From Leucobacter zeae (GTDB lineage: Bacteria; Actinomycetota; Actinomycetes; Actinomycetales; Microbacteriaceae), in NCBI RefSeq assembly GCF_016758175.1, contig NZ_QYAB01000001.1, positions 1,653,850-1,717,849 of the forward strand: a stretch of DNA of 64,000 bases, read 5' to 3'. Below the pieces are notes generated by a model that saw nothing but the letters and a program-made list of their open reading frames with translations, had not been told where the DNA came from and ran no database searches. How positions within the stretch are numbered: position 1 is the first letter of the stretch; each line of letters begins with the position of its first letter. Below, piece after piece: positions 1 to 8,814 of the stretch. The position numbers were made by a program, and so were the translations under genes.

Positions 1-1
1 C

Positions 2-721
2 TCGGAGGGCGGCTCGATCGTCCAGGAGACCCGTCACTGGCATGAGGACACGGGGGAGACCTCGCCCGGCCGTCCGAAGAGCGACGCCGACGACTACCGC
101 TACTTCCCCGAGCCCGATCTCGCGCCGCTCACGCCCTCGCGCGAGCTCGTCGAGGAGTTGCGCGCCGCACTGCCCGAGCACCCGACGGTACGCCGTCGTC
201 GGCTGCGCGAGGAGTGGCGCTTCTCGGGACTCGAGTTCCAGGACGTCGTGAACGCCGGGCTGCTCGGCGACGTCGAGGCGACCGTCGCCGCGGGCGTCGC
301 ACCGCAGGCCGCGCGCAAGTGGTGGATGGGCGAGATCGCCCGCATCGCCAAGGAGCGATCCGCCGCGCCGACCGACCTCATCACGCCCGCCCAGATCGCC
401 TCGGTCGTCGCCCTCGTCGACGCGGGCACGCTCAACGACAAGCTCGCGCGTCAGGTGATCGCCGGCATCATCGACGGCGAGGGCACCGCGCAGGAGATCG
501 TCGACGCCCGCGGCCTCGCGATCGTCTCCGACGACGGCGCCCTCATCGCCGCCGTCGACGCGGCGCTCGCGGAGCAGCCCGACGTGCTCGCGAAGATCCG
601 CGACGGCAAGGTGCAGGCGGCCGGAGCGATCATCGGTTCGGTGATGAAGGCGATGCGCGGTCAGGCCGACGCGGCCCGCGTGCGCGAGCTGGTGCTCGAG
701 CGCGCGAGCGCGGAGGCCTAG
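2..721 (+). CDS. gatB: Asp-tRNA(Asn)/Glu-tRNA(Gln) amidotransferase subunit B, C-terminal part
   Basis: Subunit B of the GatCAB complex, which converts Glu-tRNA(Gln) and Asp-tRNA(Asn) to the correct amidated forms in the cytoplasm. The window opens inside the gene. The reading frame is open from base 2 and contains the conserved DDYRYFPEPDL stretch of the catalytic cradle, followed by the helical linker and the YqeY-like tail domain (ending in VRELVLERASAEA) that grips the tRNA elbow. About 239 residues of a roughly 500-residue protein are present. gatC and gatA are expected upstream. Two strong hairpins follow the TAG stop, so this is the end of its operon. Identification is secure; the 5' part is outside the window. 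Confidence 0.95.
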   Translation, partial: SEGGSIVQETRHWHEDTGETSPGRPKSDADDYRYFPEPDLAPLTPSRELVEELRAALPEHPTVRRRRLREEWRFSGLEFQDVVNAGLLGDVEATVAAGVAPQAARKWWMGEIARIAKERSAAPTDLITPAQIASVVALVDAGTLNDKLARQVIAGIIDGEGTAQEIVDARGLAIVSDDGALIAAVDAALAEQPDVLAKIRDGKVQAAGAIIGSVMKAMRGQADAARVRELVLERASAEA

Positions 722-733
722 ACCGCGTTCACG

Positions 734-802
734 AGCGGTCCCTGCGATCCGGATCGGAGGGACCGCTTCCCGCGGGCCCGGAGCATCGGCTCCGGGCCCG
801 CG
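734..802. terminator. Double bidirectional terminator between gatB and glpK
   Basis: Two hairpins in series. The first has 17-base arms at 734-750 and 751-767 (one mismatch, no spacer). The second has perfect 14-base arms at 771-784 and 789-802 with an ATCG loop. They lie between two genes that converge and probably stop transcription from both sides. The U-tract is weak, as is usual in high-GC actinobacteria. Confidence 0.8.
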
Positions 803-892
803 TTCGTGCAACGGGCGCCGACGAACCGGTCCGCCCGGCCATGGAGGGTCGCCGCGCCCGACAGCCCGGCTTCGACCCGCTGAGACCGGGGG

Positions 893-2422
893 TCACCCGC
901 GCGCGTCGCCGTCCACCCAGTCCATGGACTTCCCGACGGCCTTCCGCCACTGGCGCAGGAGCCGATCTCGCTCGGCGGCCTCGATCCCCGGCGAGAACCG
1001 GCGGTCCTCGTCGCGGTTCGCGCGCAGCTCGTCGAGCCCGGACCAGAATCCGACGGCGAGCCCGGCGGCGTAGGCCGCCCCGAGCGCCGTGGTCTCTGCG
1101 ATCCGCGGTCTGACCACGGGGACGCCGAGCATGTCGGCCTGGAACTGCATGAGCGTCTCGTTGGCGACCATCCCGCCGTCGACGCGGAGCTCTGCGAGTG
1201 GCACGCCTCCGGTCTCCGCGACATCGGCGTTCACCGCGTCGAGCACGTCGCGGGTCTGGTAGGCGACGGCCTCGAGAGCCGCCCGAGCGATGTGGCCGCG
1301 ATCGGAGTAACGGGTCAGCCCGACGATCGCCCCGCGAGCGTCGGGCCGCCAGTACGGCGCGAAGAGGCCTGAGAACGCGGGCACGAAGTAGACGCCGCCG
1401 TTGTCGGAGACCGACCGCGCGAGCTGCTCGACCTCGGACGCAGAACGGATGAGTCCGAGCTGATCGCGCAGCCACTGGATCAGGGACCCGGTCACCGCGA
1501 TGGACCCCTCGAGCGCGTAGTGGGCCGGGCCGTCACCGAGCCGATAGCCGACCGTGGTCAGCAGGCCGTTCGTGGAGTGCACGATCTCGGTGCCGGTCTG
1601 GAAGATGAGGAAGCAGCCCGTGCCGTAGGTGTTCTTCGACTCGCCAGCGTCGAACGCCGCCTGGCCGAAGGTGGCCGCCTGCTGATCGCCGAGGATCCCG
1701 GCCACCGGAGTGCCCCGCAGCAGCGACGACGCCTCGACCGTGCCGTAAACCTCCGACGAGGACCGGATCTCGGGGAGCATGGAGCGCGGTACTCCGAACG
1801 CCTCGAGCAGGTCCTCACGCCACGCGAGCGTCTCGAGGTCCATCAGCAGCGTGCGCGACGCGTTGGTCACGTCGGTCGCGTGCACGCCGCCGTCGACGCC
1901 GCCCGTGAGATTCCAGAGCACCCAGGTATCGGTCGTGCCGAACAGCAGCTCGCCGCGCTCGGCGCGTTCGCGTGCGCCGGGGACGTGCTCCAGGAGCCAG
2001 GCGATCTTCGTGGCGGAGAAGTAGCTCGCGAGCGGCAGGCCGGTCACCCGCTTGAAGCGATCGATGCCGCCGTCCTCGGCGAGACGATCGACGATCTCCT
2101 GGGAGCGCGTGTCCTGCCAGACGATGGCGTGGGCGATCGGCTCTCCGGTGGCGCGGTCCCACACGACCGCCGTCTCGCGCTGATTCGTGATGCCGACCGC
2201 TGCGATGTCGCGCTCCGTGAGGTCTGCCCTGCCGAGCGCCGTGCCGATGACCTCCTGCACGTTGCGCCAGATCTCGAGCGCGTCGTGCTCGACCCAGCCG
2301 GCCCGCGGCATGATCTGCCGGTGCTCCTTCTGCCCGACGGAGACGATTCCGCCAGCGCGATCGAAGATGATCGCGCGACTGGAGGTCGTGCCCTGGTCGA
2401 TGGAGAGGATGTACTCGGGCAT
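893..2422 (-). CDS. glpK: Glycerol kinase
   Basis: ATP-dependent phosphorylation of glycerol to sn-glycerol-3-phosphate in the cytoplasm. The 509-residue product is full length for the FGGY family. It has the N-terminal phosphate-binding motif DQGTTSSR (about residues 9-16), the substrate-binding region around [12 protein letters not shown], and the family signature region [21 protein letters not shown] with the downstream [17 protein letters not shown] helix. The ATG is preceded by AAGGAG at a spacing of 7. It lies 64 bases downstream of glpD on the same strand, so glpD-glpK likely form one glycerol-utilisation transcript. No glpF facilitator gene is present in the window. Confidence 0.97.
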   Translation of the reverse strand: MPEYILSIDQGTTSSRAIIFDRAGGIVSVGQKEHRQIMPRAGWVEHDALEIWRNVQEVIGTALGRADLTERDIAAVGITNQRETAVVWDRATGEPIAHAIVWQDTRSQEIVDRLAEDGGIDRFKRVTGLPLASYFSATKIAWLLEHVPGARERAERGELLFGTTDTWVLWNLTGGVDGGVHATDVTNASRTLLMDLETLAWREDLLEAFGVPRSMLPEIRSSSEVYGTVEASSLLRGTPVAGILGDQQAATFGQAAFDAGESKNTYGTGCFLIFQTGTEIVHSTNGLLTTVGYRLGDGPAHYALEGSIAVTGSLIQWLRDQLGLIRSASEVEQLARSVSDNGGVYFVPAFSGLFAPYWRPDARGAIVGLTRYSDRGHIARAALEAVAYQTRDVLDAVNADVAETGGVPLAELRVDGGMVANETLMQFQADMLGVPVVRPRIAETTALGAAYAAGLAVGFWSGLDELRANRDEDRRFSPGIEAAERDRLLRQWRKAVGKSMDWVDGDARG

Positions 2423-2486
2423 ATCGGGCTCCTTCGCGAGCGGTCGGGTTCGTGCAGGGTCGAGCGTCGCCAGGGCGACCGGCCGG

Positions 2487-4220
2487 CTACGGAAGCGGAG
2501 CCGGTCCGGGCCGCCCCGGCACGACCCGGTGAGCGGCGTGCAGGATCGAGCGCGCCCGGCCGATCTCCGCCTCGCGGGTCGATTCGTCCCACCCGAGCGC
2601 GGGCGCGACGGCCGCGGCGACCTCCTCGATCGCCGCGTGGTCGAGCCCCCCGACGAAGGCGATCGAGGTGCGGCGCAGCAGGACGTCGTCGAGGTGCACG
2701 ACGTGCTCGGTCGCGGCGAGGTGCGCGAGCTCCTCGACGAAGTAGTCCGGGACCGAAGGGAGCTCGGAGGGATCGGCGGGGAGGGCCGCGAGCACCTCGG
2801 CTGCCTTCGTGCCGTAGCGCTCGAGCATGAGCTCGACGACCCTCGGATCGTGGGCGCCGCTGCGGGCCGCGATCCAGATCCGCTTGGCAGCGGCGTCGGT
2901 GGGGAAGCCCGCCCCGCCGCCGATCACGGTCGTGCGCGTGCTCACGGTGCGCTTCGCGCCGAGCAGGGCGAGCGCCTCGTCCCCGAGGTGCTCGGCGAGC
3001 GCGCGGAACGTCGTCCACTTGCCGCCGACGAGGCTGAGCGTGCGGACGCCGCCGAGCCAGCCGTGCTCGATGCGGTAGTCGCGCGAGACGAAGCCGGGAG
3101 CCGTGTCGTCGTGCCTCGGGAGCGGTCGGATCCCCGAGAAGGTGTAGACGATGTGCGAGCGGTCGACCGCGATCGACGGGAACACGTGCGGGATCAGATC
3201 GAAGAAGTAGTCGATCTCCTCGTCCGTGCAGACCGCGGCCTCCCGCGGATCGGCGTCGATATCGGTCGTGCCGACCATCACCCGCCCCTTCAGCGGGTAG
3301 ATGAGCACGATGCGTCCGTCGGAGTGCTCGAAGAAGATCTCGCGTCCCGCCGTCGCGTTGAGCAGCTCGGGATGGTCGAGCACGATGTGCGATCCCTTCG
3401 TGCCGCCCATGAAACGCGTCGGCGCGCCGAGCGAAGCGTTGGTGAGATCGGTCCACGGGCCGCTGGTGTTCACGACGACCCGCGCGGCGAACGGGAACTC
3501 CTCGCCCGTCGTCTCGTCGCGCAGCCGCACCCGGCCGTCGGAGAACCCGACGGCCGAGACGTAGTTCGCCGCCCGCGAGCGGGCGTCACCGTCGCGCGCG
3601 CGGCCGGCGATGATGCCGTCTCCGAGGACGTCGAGGGCCAGCCGCTCGGGATCGTGCATCGACGCGTCGAAGTAGGTCGCCGTGTACTTGATCCGAGGAT
3701 TCAGCCGGGGGAGCGCGCGCAGCGAGCGGTCGCGCCCGTGGAAGCGATGGCGGGGCACCCGGCCGCCCCCGCGCGAGAAGACGTCGTAGATCACGAGGCC
3801 GACCTTGATGAGCAGCGCCCCGCGCTCGCGGGGCTTCCCGCGGCCGTGCGTCACGAGCAGCCGGAACGGCGCGGTGAGGACCCCCGAGATCGTTTTGAAG
3901 ATCGGGATCGTGGTCTGCAGCGGTCGGACGTAGTGCGGGGCGTTGCGGATCAGCCGGTTGCGCTCCTGCACGGCCTCCCGCACGAGACGGAGCTCGCCGT
4001 TCTCCAGATACCTGATCCCGCCGTGCACCATATGGCTCGAGGCCGAGGATGCGCCGGAGACGAAATCGGCCCGGTCGACGATCGCCACGTCGACGCCCTG
4101 CAGCGCCAGCTCGCGGAACGCCGCGATGCCGTTGATGCCGGCGCCGATGATGAGGACATCGGCGCTCGGGCGCTCGCGCAGCCGCGCGACGGATGCTCGG
4201 GCCGACGATTGCTGAACCAT
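2487..4220 (-). CDS. glpD: Glycerol-3-phosphate dehydrogenase, FAD-dependent
   Basis: Oxidises sn-glycerol-3-phosphate to dihydroxyacetone phosphate and passes electrons to quinone at the inner face of the membrane. The 577 residues start with a short extension and then a Rossmann FAD motif, [21 protein letters not shown] (about residues 22-42). [21 protein letters not shown] follows, typical of the GlpD/GlpA flavoproteins, and the C-terminal helical DAO_C domain ends the protein. GAGG lies 8 bases before the ATG. A TAGCGT -10 box on this strand (4263-4268) and a perfect inverted repeat (4279-4315) lie upstream, in the region shared with divergent dinB. It is the first gene of the glpD-glpK unit. 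Confidence 0.96.
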   Translation of the reverse strand: MVQQSSARASVARLRERPSADVLIIGAGINGIAAFRELALQGVDVAIVDRADFVSGASSASSHMVHGGIRYLENGELRLVREAVQERNRLIRNAPHYVRPLQTTIPIFKTISGVLTAPFRLLVTHGRGKPRERGALLIKVGLVIYDVFSRGGGRVPRHRFHGRDRSLRALPRLNPRIKYTATYFDASMHDPERLALDVLGDGIIAGRARDGDARSRAANYVSAVGFSDGRVRLRDETTGEEFPFAARVVVNTSGPWTDLTNASLGAPTRFMGGTKGSHIVLDHPELLNATAGREIFFEHSDGRIVLIYPLKGRVMVGTTDIDADPREAAVCTDEEIDYFFDLIPHVFPSIAVDRSHIVYTFSGIRPLPRHDDTAPGFVSRDYRIEHGWLGGVRTLSLVGGKWTTFRALAEHLGDEALALLGAKRTVSTRTTVIGGGAGFPTDAAAKRIWIAARSGAHDPRVVELMLERYGTKAAEVLAALPADPSELPSVPDYFVEELAHLAATEHVVHLDDVLLRRTSIAFVGGLDHAAIEEVAAAVAPALGWDESTREAEIGRARSILHAAHRVVPGRPGPAPLP

Positions 4221-4278
4221 GGATCACGCCTCGATTCCTCCGGGGATCGTCCCGGTACCTCCACGCTACAAGATGCGG

Positions 4279-4315
4279 CCGACACGGAGCCTCCGCGCGG
4301 GCGGCTCCGTGTCGG
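4279..4315. promoter_or_regulatory. Inverted repeat between divergent glpD and dinB promoters
   Basis: Perfect 13-base arms CCGACACGGAGCC (4279-4291) and GGCTCCGTGTCGG (4303-4315) are separated by 11 bases. For glpD the -10 TAGCGT lies at 4263-4268. For dinB a TGGAAT box at 4326-4331 sits 6 bases before the ATG. With a 17-base spacer the two -35 regions fall inside opposite arms of the repeat. This fits a shared operator better than a terminator, because no transcript ends here. The regulator is unknown. Confidence 0.55.
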
Positions 4316-4337
4316 AGGTCTGTGGTGGAATGGACGC

Positions 4338-5555
4338 ATGGTTCGGGAGCAGCGCGAGATCGCATCGATGCTGCACGTCGATATGGATTCGTTCTTCGTG
4401 TCGGTCGAGCTCCTCGACCGTCCCGACCTGGTCGGCCGGCCCGTCGCCGCTGCGCACGACACGGCGCGCTCGGTCGTGTCGAGCGCGAGCTACGAGGCGC
4501 GCCGATTCGGGGTGCGCTCGGCCATGCCGGTCGCCCGCGCGAAGCAGCTCTGCCCGCAGCTCGTGCTGATCCCGCCCACCTTCGAGAAGTACCGCAGCGC
4601 GTCGCGCGCGGTGATGCGCATCTTCGAGGAGTTCACGCCGCTCGTCGAGCCGCTCAGCATCGACGAGGCGTTCCTCGACGTCGAGGGGTCGATACGGCTC
4701 TTCGGGACGCCGTCCGAGATCGCTCGGCTGCTGCGGGAGCGCGTGCGCGAGCGGACGGGGCTGCCGGTGTCGGTCGGGCTCGCAGGCACGAAGTTCGTGG
4801 CGAAGCTCGCGTCGCAGCGGGCGAAGCCCGACGGCGTGCTCGAGATCCCGCCTGCGCGCACGCTCGACTTCCTCCATCCGCTGCCGGTCGAGGCGATGTG
4901 GGGGGTCGGGCAGGCGACCGCGCGATCGCTCAAGGGCCGCGCGATCCATACCGTCGGCGAGCTCGCGCGCGAGCCGCTCCCATCGCTCCAGAGGATCGTC
5001 GGGCGCGCGTCGGCGCAGCGGCTCCACGAGCTCGCGAACGGTCGCGATGCCCGGGACGTCGAGACCGTCAGAGTCGAGAAGAGCATCGGCCACGAGGAGA
5101 CCTTCGCGACGGATGAGCGCGACACGGCCACCCTGCACCGGGAGCTCCTGCGGCTGTCGACGCGGGCGGCCGAGCGCCTGCGCTCCGCAGGCCTCGAGAC
5201 GCGGACGGTCTCGATCAAGGTGCGCTGGGCGAACTTCGACACCGTGACCCGTTCGCGCACGCTGACCGAGGCGACGAACGCCACGCAGCGGATCTTCCGC
5301 ACGGCGGTCGAGCTGTTCGACGGCGTGCGCCCGGAGGGGCGCCCCGTCCGGCTCATCGGCGTGCGGGCCGAGCAGCTGCTGCCGGAGGGGGCCGATCCCG
5401 CGGGGCTCTGGAGCGACGACGACGGCTGGCGCGCCGTCGATCAGGCCGTGGACGAGGTCAGGGGACGATTCGGTGCGGGCGGCGTGACGTCGGCGAGCCT
5501 GCTCACCGGACGGGGCGAGGTCGTGGACCACCGCTCGCTCCAGCCGCCCGCCTGA
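4338..5555 (+). CDS. dinB: DNA polymerase IV (Y-family)
   Basis: Error-prone translesion DNA polymerase. The 405-residue product has the Y-family catalytic core: LHVDMDSFFVSVE near residues 11-24 (first metal-binding Asp), YEARRFGVRSAMP, and SIDEAFLDV (second acidic pair). Thumb and little-finger domains follow (KSIGHEETF region). The frame is open far upstream, but that part is antisense to glpD. ATG 4338 gives the normal N-terminus and lies 6 bases after a -10-like TGGAAT, suggesting a leaderless transcript. The C-terminus ends soon after the little finger, and a clear beta-clamp QxxLF motif was not obvious. No SOS-box was seen in the 117-base upstream region. Confidence 0.95.
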   Translation: MVREQREIASMLHVDMDSFFVSVELLDRPDLVGRPVAAAHDTARSVVSSASYEARRFGVRSAMPVARAKQLCPQLVLIPPTFEKYRSASRAVMRIFEEFTPLVEPLSIDEAFLDVEGSIRLFGTPSEIARLLRERVRERTGLPVSVGLAGTKFVAKLASQRAKPDGVLEIPPARTLDFLHPLPVEAMWGVGQATARSLKGRAIHTVGELAREPLPSLQRIVGRASAQRLHELANGRDARDVETVRVEKSIGHEETFATDERDTATLHRELLRLSTRAAERLRSAGLETRTVSIKVRWANFDTVTRSRTLTEATNATQRIFRTAVELFDGVRPEGRPVRLIGVRAEQLLPEGADPAGLWSDDDGWRAVDQAVDEVRGRFGAGGVTSASLLTGRGEVVDHRSLQPPA

Positions 5556-5610
5556 GCGCCTCCCGACCGGCGGGTGCAGGCGACGCGCGCCACGGCCCGG
5601 GCACGCGTCA

Positions 5611-5677
5611 CTATTCAGTGTTGCTATCTACCAGTACTCAGTGTTACTGTGTAGCAGTAGTCAGTGTCAGTGAATAG
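5611..5677. promoter_or_regulatory. Tandem 23-bp repeats upstream of padR exporter operon (candidate operator)
   Basis: Three copies of TCAGTGT... start at 5615, 5638 and 5661, exactly 23 bases apart. The first two are near-identical 23-mers and the third is shortened. Nested inverted repeats are CAGTA-N8-TACTG (5633-5650), TACTG-N5-CAGTA (5646-5660) and outer CTATTCA/TGAATAG arms (5611-5617, 5671-5677). PadR proteins usually repress their own operon from palindromes of this kind, so this is the likely autoregulatory site. AGAGGAGGT at 5676-5684 is the padR Shine-Dalgarno. Confidence 0.7.
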
Positions 5678-5688
5678 AGGAGGTCCGC

Positions 5689-6048
5689 ATGGCGAGCCAG
5701 ATGACCGAGATGCTCAAGGGCACGCTCGAGGGCATCGTGCTGGCGATCCTGTCCGAGCGCCCGGCGTACGGGTACGAGATCACCGCGCGGCTGCGCGACG
5801 AGGGGTTCTCGGACATCGCCGAGGGCACGATCTACGCGCTGCTCGTCCGCATCGAGCAGCGCGGGTTCGTGGACGTCGAGCGGGTGCCCTCCGAGAAGGG
5901 GCCGCCGCGCAAGGTGTTCACCCTCAACGAGCCGGGCAGGCTCCAGCTCTCCGAATTCTGGGGAACGTGGGAGTTCCTCTCGGAGCGCATCGCGGGGCTC
6001 GGGCGCTGCACCGCATCACCGCAGCATCAGCAGAACGAAGGAGCATGA
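5689..6048 (+). CDS. PadR family transcriptional regulator
   Basis: A 119-residue winged-helix repressor. The N-terminal half (LKGTLEGIVLAILSERPAYGYEITARLRDEGFSDIAEGTIYALLVRIEQRGFVDVE) is the standard PadR helix-turn-helix and wing. The short C-terminal helix (FWGTWEFLSERIAGL) is the dimerisation arm of PadR subfamily 2. The ATG follows a near-perfect Shine-Dalgarno. It is the first of four overlapping genes (padR - DUF1048 - ABC ATPase - ABC permease) and sits directly behind tandem palindromic repeats, so it probably represses the operon until an exporter substrate binds. The inducer cannot be told from sequence. Confidence 0.93.
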   Translation: MASQMTEMLKGTLEGIVLAILSERPAYGYEITARLRDEGFSDIAEGTIYALLVRIEQRGFVDVERVPSEKGPPRKVFTLNEPGRLQLSEFWGTWEFLSERIAGLGRCTASPQHQQNEGA

Positions 6049-6050
6049 AC

Positions 6051-6455
6051 ATGACCGCGAAATGGATCGAAGCGCTCACCGGGTCGCTCGAGCAGAAGAA
6101 GCAGTACCGCGAGGCGAAGGCCCGTCTGAAGGCGCTGCCCGCGCCGTACGACGCCGCAGCGAACGGCGTCGAGCGGTACCTGATGTACTCGGGCGACATC
6201 ACCGACGGCGACACCATCGCGACGATGATCGTGGATCTCGCCGACCTCTGGGAACGAGCCGCCGCAGACGGCACCCCGGTGCGCGACGTGGTCGGGGCGG
6301 ACCCCGTCGAGTTCGCGGAGACGTTCGCCCAGGCCTACGCCGCGAAGCGATGGATCGACAAGGAGCGCGCGCGCCTGCACTCGGTGATCGACGAGGCCGA
6401 GGCGATCGAAGGAGCGCAGGCCCCTCGGGAATCGGAGGGAGGTGCGGCCTCATGA
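6051..6455 (+). CDS. DUF1048 family protein
   Basis: A 134-residue soluble helical protein of the DUF1048 family, often encoded between a PadR regulator and a drug-type ABC exporter. Visible features are WIEALTGSLEQKKQYREAKARLKALP, then YLMYSGDITDGDTIATMIVDLADLWERAAADG, and a charged helical tail. Two in-frame ATGs exist at 6045 (ATGA overlap with padR) and 6051. AAGGAG at 6038-6043 is 7 bases from the second but only 1 base from the first, so 6051 was chosen. Its molecular function is unknown; co-expression suggests an accessory role in sensing or export. Confidence 0.85.
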   Translation: MTAKWIEALTGSLEQKKQYREAKARLKALPAPYDAAANGVERYLMYSGDITDGDTIATMIVDLADLWERAAADGTPVRDVVGADPVEFAETFAQAYAAKRWIDKERARLHSVIDEAEAIEGAQAPRESEGGAAS

Positions 6456-7243
6456 CCGGACCGGCGGGAGCGCCCGCGATCAGCGTGCGCGGCGTCGCGA
6501 AGTCCTTCGGGGCCCTCGACGTCCTGCGCGGCGTCGACCTCGAGGTCGAGCGCGGGAGCATCTTCGCGCTGCTCGGCTCGAACGGTGCGGGGAAGACGAC
6601 GCTCGTGCGGATCCTCTCCACCCTCCTGCGGCCGGATTCGGGGACCGCGACCGTGCACGGCTTCGACGTCGTGTCGGCGCCGGGGGACGTGCGCGATGCG
6701 ATCAGCCTGACCGGGCAGTTCGCGGCGGTCGACGAGATGCTCACGGGGCGCGAGAACCTCGTGCTCGTCGGCCGGCTCCGTCGCGTCGCGGATCCCGGCG
6801 CGGTCGCCGACGCGCTGCTCGAGCGGTTCTCGCTCGTGGAGGCGGGGGGCCGCCGTGCTGGGACCTTCTCGGGCGGCATGCGGCGGCGGCTCGACATCGC
6901 GATGAGCCTGATCGGGGATCCGCCGATCATCTTCCTCGACGAGCCGACCACGGGCCTCGACCCCCAGGCGCGGATCGAGGTGTGGCGGACCGTCGCGGAG
7001 CTCGCGGCCGGCGGCACCACGGTGCTGCTGACGACGCAGTACCTCGACGAGGCCGAGCAGCTGGCCGACCGGATCGCGGTGCTGCACGAGGGCACCATCA
7101 TCCAGAGCGGCACCCTCGACGAACTCAAGCGCCTGCTGCCGCAGGCCAAGGTCGAGTACGTCGAGAAGCAGCCGACGCTCGAGGAGGTCTTCCTCGCGCT
7201 CGTCGGCCCCGCCGCATCGCACGAAACGGAGGCATCGAGATGA
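6452..7243 (+). CDS. ABC transporter ATP-binding protein (DrrA-like)
   Basis: ATPase subunit of a two-component ABC-2 type exporter, resembling the daunorubicin-resistance ATPase family. The 263 residues contain Walker A GSNGAGKTT (about 40-48), the signature FSGGMRRRLDIAMSLIG, Walker B PIIFLDEPTTGLD, and the switch region TTQYLDEAEQLADRI, followed by a DrrA-type C-terminal tail (LEEVFLALVG). It starts at ATG 6452, overlapping the DUF1048 stop by ATGA, and overlaps the permease start the same way at 7240, implying translational coupling. Control by the PadR protein upstream is inferred. Confidence 0.95.
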   Translation: MTGPAGAPAISVRGVAKSFGALDVLRGVDLEVERGSIFALLGSNGAGKTTLVRILSTLLRPDSGTATVHGFDVVSAPGDVRDAISLTGQFAAVDEMLTGRENLVLVGRLRRVADPGAVADALLERFSLVEAGGRRAGTFSGGMRRRLDIAMSLIGDPPIIFLDEPTTGLDPQARIEVWRTVAELAAGGTTVLLTTQYLDEAEQLADRIAVLHEGTIIQSGTLDELKRLLPQAKVEYVEKQPTLEEVFLALVGPAASHETEASR

Positions 7244-8004
7244 CTGCACATGTGCTCGCCGACACCCGGGCGCTCACCGGGCGCTCGCTGCGCCACGTCC
7301 TGCGCAGCCCCGACACGATCATCACGACGGCGGTGACGCCGATCGCGCTCATGCTGCTCTTCGTCTTCGTGCTCGGGGGCGCGATCCGGACGGGCGCGCC
7401 GGGATCCTACATCGACTACATGCTGCCGGGGATCCTGCTCATCACGATCGCCTCGGGCATCGCCTACACCTCGTACCGGCTGTTCCTCGACCTGCAGGGC
7501 GGCATCTTCGAGCGGTTCCAGTCGATGCCGATCGCGCGCTCGAGCGTGCTCTGGGCGCACGTGCTCACGTCGCTCGTCGCCAACACCGTCTCGCTCGCGC
7601 TCGTCGTCGGCGTCGCCCTGCTGATGGGGTTCCGCAGCGGAGCCTCTCCGCTCGCATGGCTCGCGGTGGCGGGGATCCTGCTCCTGTTCACGCTCGCCCT
7701 GACCTGGGTGGCCGTGATCGCGGGGCTTTCGGCCAAGAGCGTCGACGGCGCGAGCGCCTTCAGCTACCCGCTCATCTTCCTGCCGTTCATCAGCTCGGCG
7801 TTCGTGCCGACCGATTCGATGCCGGGCCCCGTCGCCTGGTTCGCGGAGCACCAGCCCGTGACCTCGATCGTCGACACGGTCCGCGCGCTGCTGGCGCAGG
7901 AGCCGGTCGGCAGCGGGATCTGGGTGGCCCTCGCCTGGCTCGTCGGGATCCTCGTGGTCGCGTACGGCTGCGCCGTCGCGATCTACCGCAAGCGACTCGG
8001 ATGA
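7240..8004 (+). CDS. ABC-2 type exporter permease (DrrB-like)
   Basis: Integral membrane partner of the preceding ATPase, 254 residues. Hydrophobic segments include PIALMLLFVFVLGGAI, MLPGILLITIASGIAYT, VANTVSLALVVGVALLMGF, WLAVAGILLLFTLALTW and a last helix IWVALAWLVGILVVAYGCAVAIY, giving about six membrane spans. The SFVPTDSMPGPVAWFAEHQPVTSIVDTVRALL-type region before the last helix is characteristic of DrrB-like permeases. It is the last gene of the padR operon; a 20-bp perfect hairpin begins at the base after the stop codon. The substrate is unknown, with lipophilic drugs or lipids the usual guess. Confidence 0.93.
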   Translation: MTAHVLADTRALTGRSLRHVLRSPDTIITTAVTPIALMLLFVFVLGGAIRTGAPGSYIDYMLPGILLITIASGIAYTSYRLFLDLQGGIFERFQSMPIARSSVLWAHVLTSLVANTVSLALVVGVALLMGFRSGASPLAWLAVAGILLLFTLALTWVAVIAGLSAKSVDGASAFSYPLIFLPFISSAFVPTDSMPGPVAWFAEHQPVTSIVDTVRALLAQEPVGSGIWVALAWLVGILVVAYGCAVAIYRKRLG

Positions 8005-8046
8005 ACGGGTCTCGGCCCGACGGGTCCCCGTCGGGCCGAGACCCGT
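8005..8046. terminator. Bidirectional terminator, 20-bp perfect stem
   Basis: Perfect 20-base arms at 8005-8024 and 8027-8046 with two bases between them. The stem begins right after the exporter permease stop and ends 6 bases before the stop of the convergent reductase gene, so it can serve both transcripts. Confidence 0.9.
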
Positions 8047-8052
8047 ACGCGA

Positions 8053-8814
8053 TCAGGCCCGTCGATAGCGGACGAACAGTTCGTCGCCGGCCCGCAGCAG
8101 CCCCACGAGTCGCATGCCGGCCGGCGCGGCCTCGGGCGAAGTCGCGATACGCGGTGCCCGCCCGGCCTCGACGGTCGGCGCGATCGTGAGGCAGAGCTCG
8201 TCGACCGCGCCTGCGGCGTGGAACGCTCCGAAGATGCTCGGCCCGCCCTCGGCATGCACGCCGAGGAGGCCGCGCGTCTCCAGGTGCCTCCGCACGCGGG
8301 CGGGATCGACGCCGTCGTCGCCCTCGGCTCCGGCCACGACGACGTCGGCCACGGCGCCGAGCGCGTCGCGTCGCGTCGCGGACGACCCGGCCCCCGTGTA
8401 GACGATCGGGCGCACCGGCGCGTCGGCGAAGACGGGGGAGCGGGGATCCAGGTCCAGGCCTCGCGACACGAGCGCGAGGACGGGCTGCGGCGCCAGGCCG
8501 GCAGTCGTGCGCCAGGCGGCGGCCTCCGGGGAGAGCCGCATGGCTCCGTACCCCTCGTCGCGCACGGTGCCCGCGCCGATGAGCACCGCGTCCGCCTGGC
8601 GTCGGAGCAGCTCGAAGATCCGGCGGTCGGCGGCGTCCCCGAGCCCGCCCGAGCGGCCGTCCCGAGTCGCCGCGCCGTCGAGGCTCGTCACGAAGTTCAT
8701 CCGCAGCCAGGGGGCTCCCGGCTCGGGGGCGTACGCCGCGAGGATCCCCGCATCGTCGAGTGCCGCTGCGACCTCCGGCCAGAGGCGATCGACCACCGTG
8801 CGCTCCGTGCTCAT
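8053..8814 (-). CDS. RibD C-terminal / dihydrofolate-reductase-fold pyrimidine reductase-like protein
   Basis: A stand-alone RibD_C domain of 253 residues with the DHFR fold. It shows MNFVTSLDGAATRDGRSGGLGDAADRRIF, then LLRRQADAVLIGAGTVRDEGYG (NADPH-binding region), and LLGVHAEGGPSIFGAFHAAGAVDELCLTIAP. It lacks the RibD deaminase domain and there are no other riboflavin genes here. It is the last gene of a folE - FAD reductase - folP - reductase operon and overlaps folP by ATGA. Related actinobacterial RibD-like proteins (M. tuberculosis Rv2671) have been shown to work as dihydrofolate reductase substitutes, so a pterin or folate reduction role is the favoured inference. A riboflavin intermediate reductase is the alternative. 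Confidence 0.85.
   Translation of the reverse strand: MSTERTVVDRLWPEVAAALDDAGILAAYAPEPGAPWLRMNFVTSLDGAATRDGRSGGLGDAADRRIFELLRRQADAVLIGAGTVRDEGYGAMRLSPEAAAWRTTAGLAPQPVLALVSRGLDLDPRSPVFADAPVRPIVYTGAGSSATRRDALGAVADVVVAGAEGDDGVDPARVRRHLETRGLLGVHAEGGPSIFGAFHAAGAVDELCLTIAPTVEAGRAPRIATSPEAAPAGMRLVGLLRAGDELFVRYRRA

Noticed and set aside
2187-4337. Very long forward ORF ahead of dinB (over 700 extra codons)
   Set aside because: It is antisense to glpK/glpD, has low-complexity composition, and only the part from 4338 matches DNA polymerase IV.
4221-4337. LexA/SOS box upstream of dinB
   Set aside because: No CGAAC-N4-GTTCG-type sequence in the region; the only dyad has a different sequence.
5600-5690. 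CRISPR-like array (short regular repeats)
   Set aside because: Only three 23-base units with no spacers, located directly at a promoter; operator repeats are the simpler reading.
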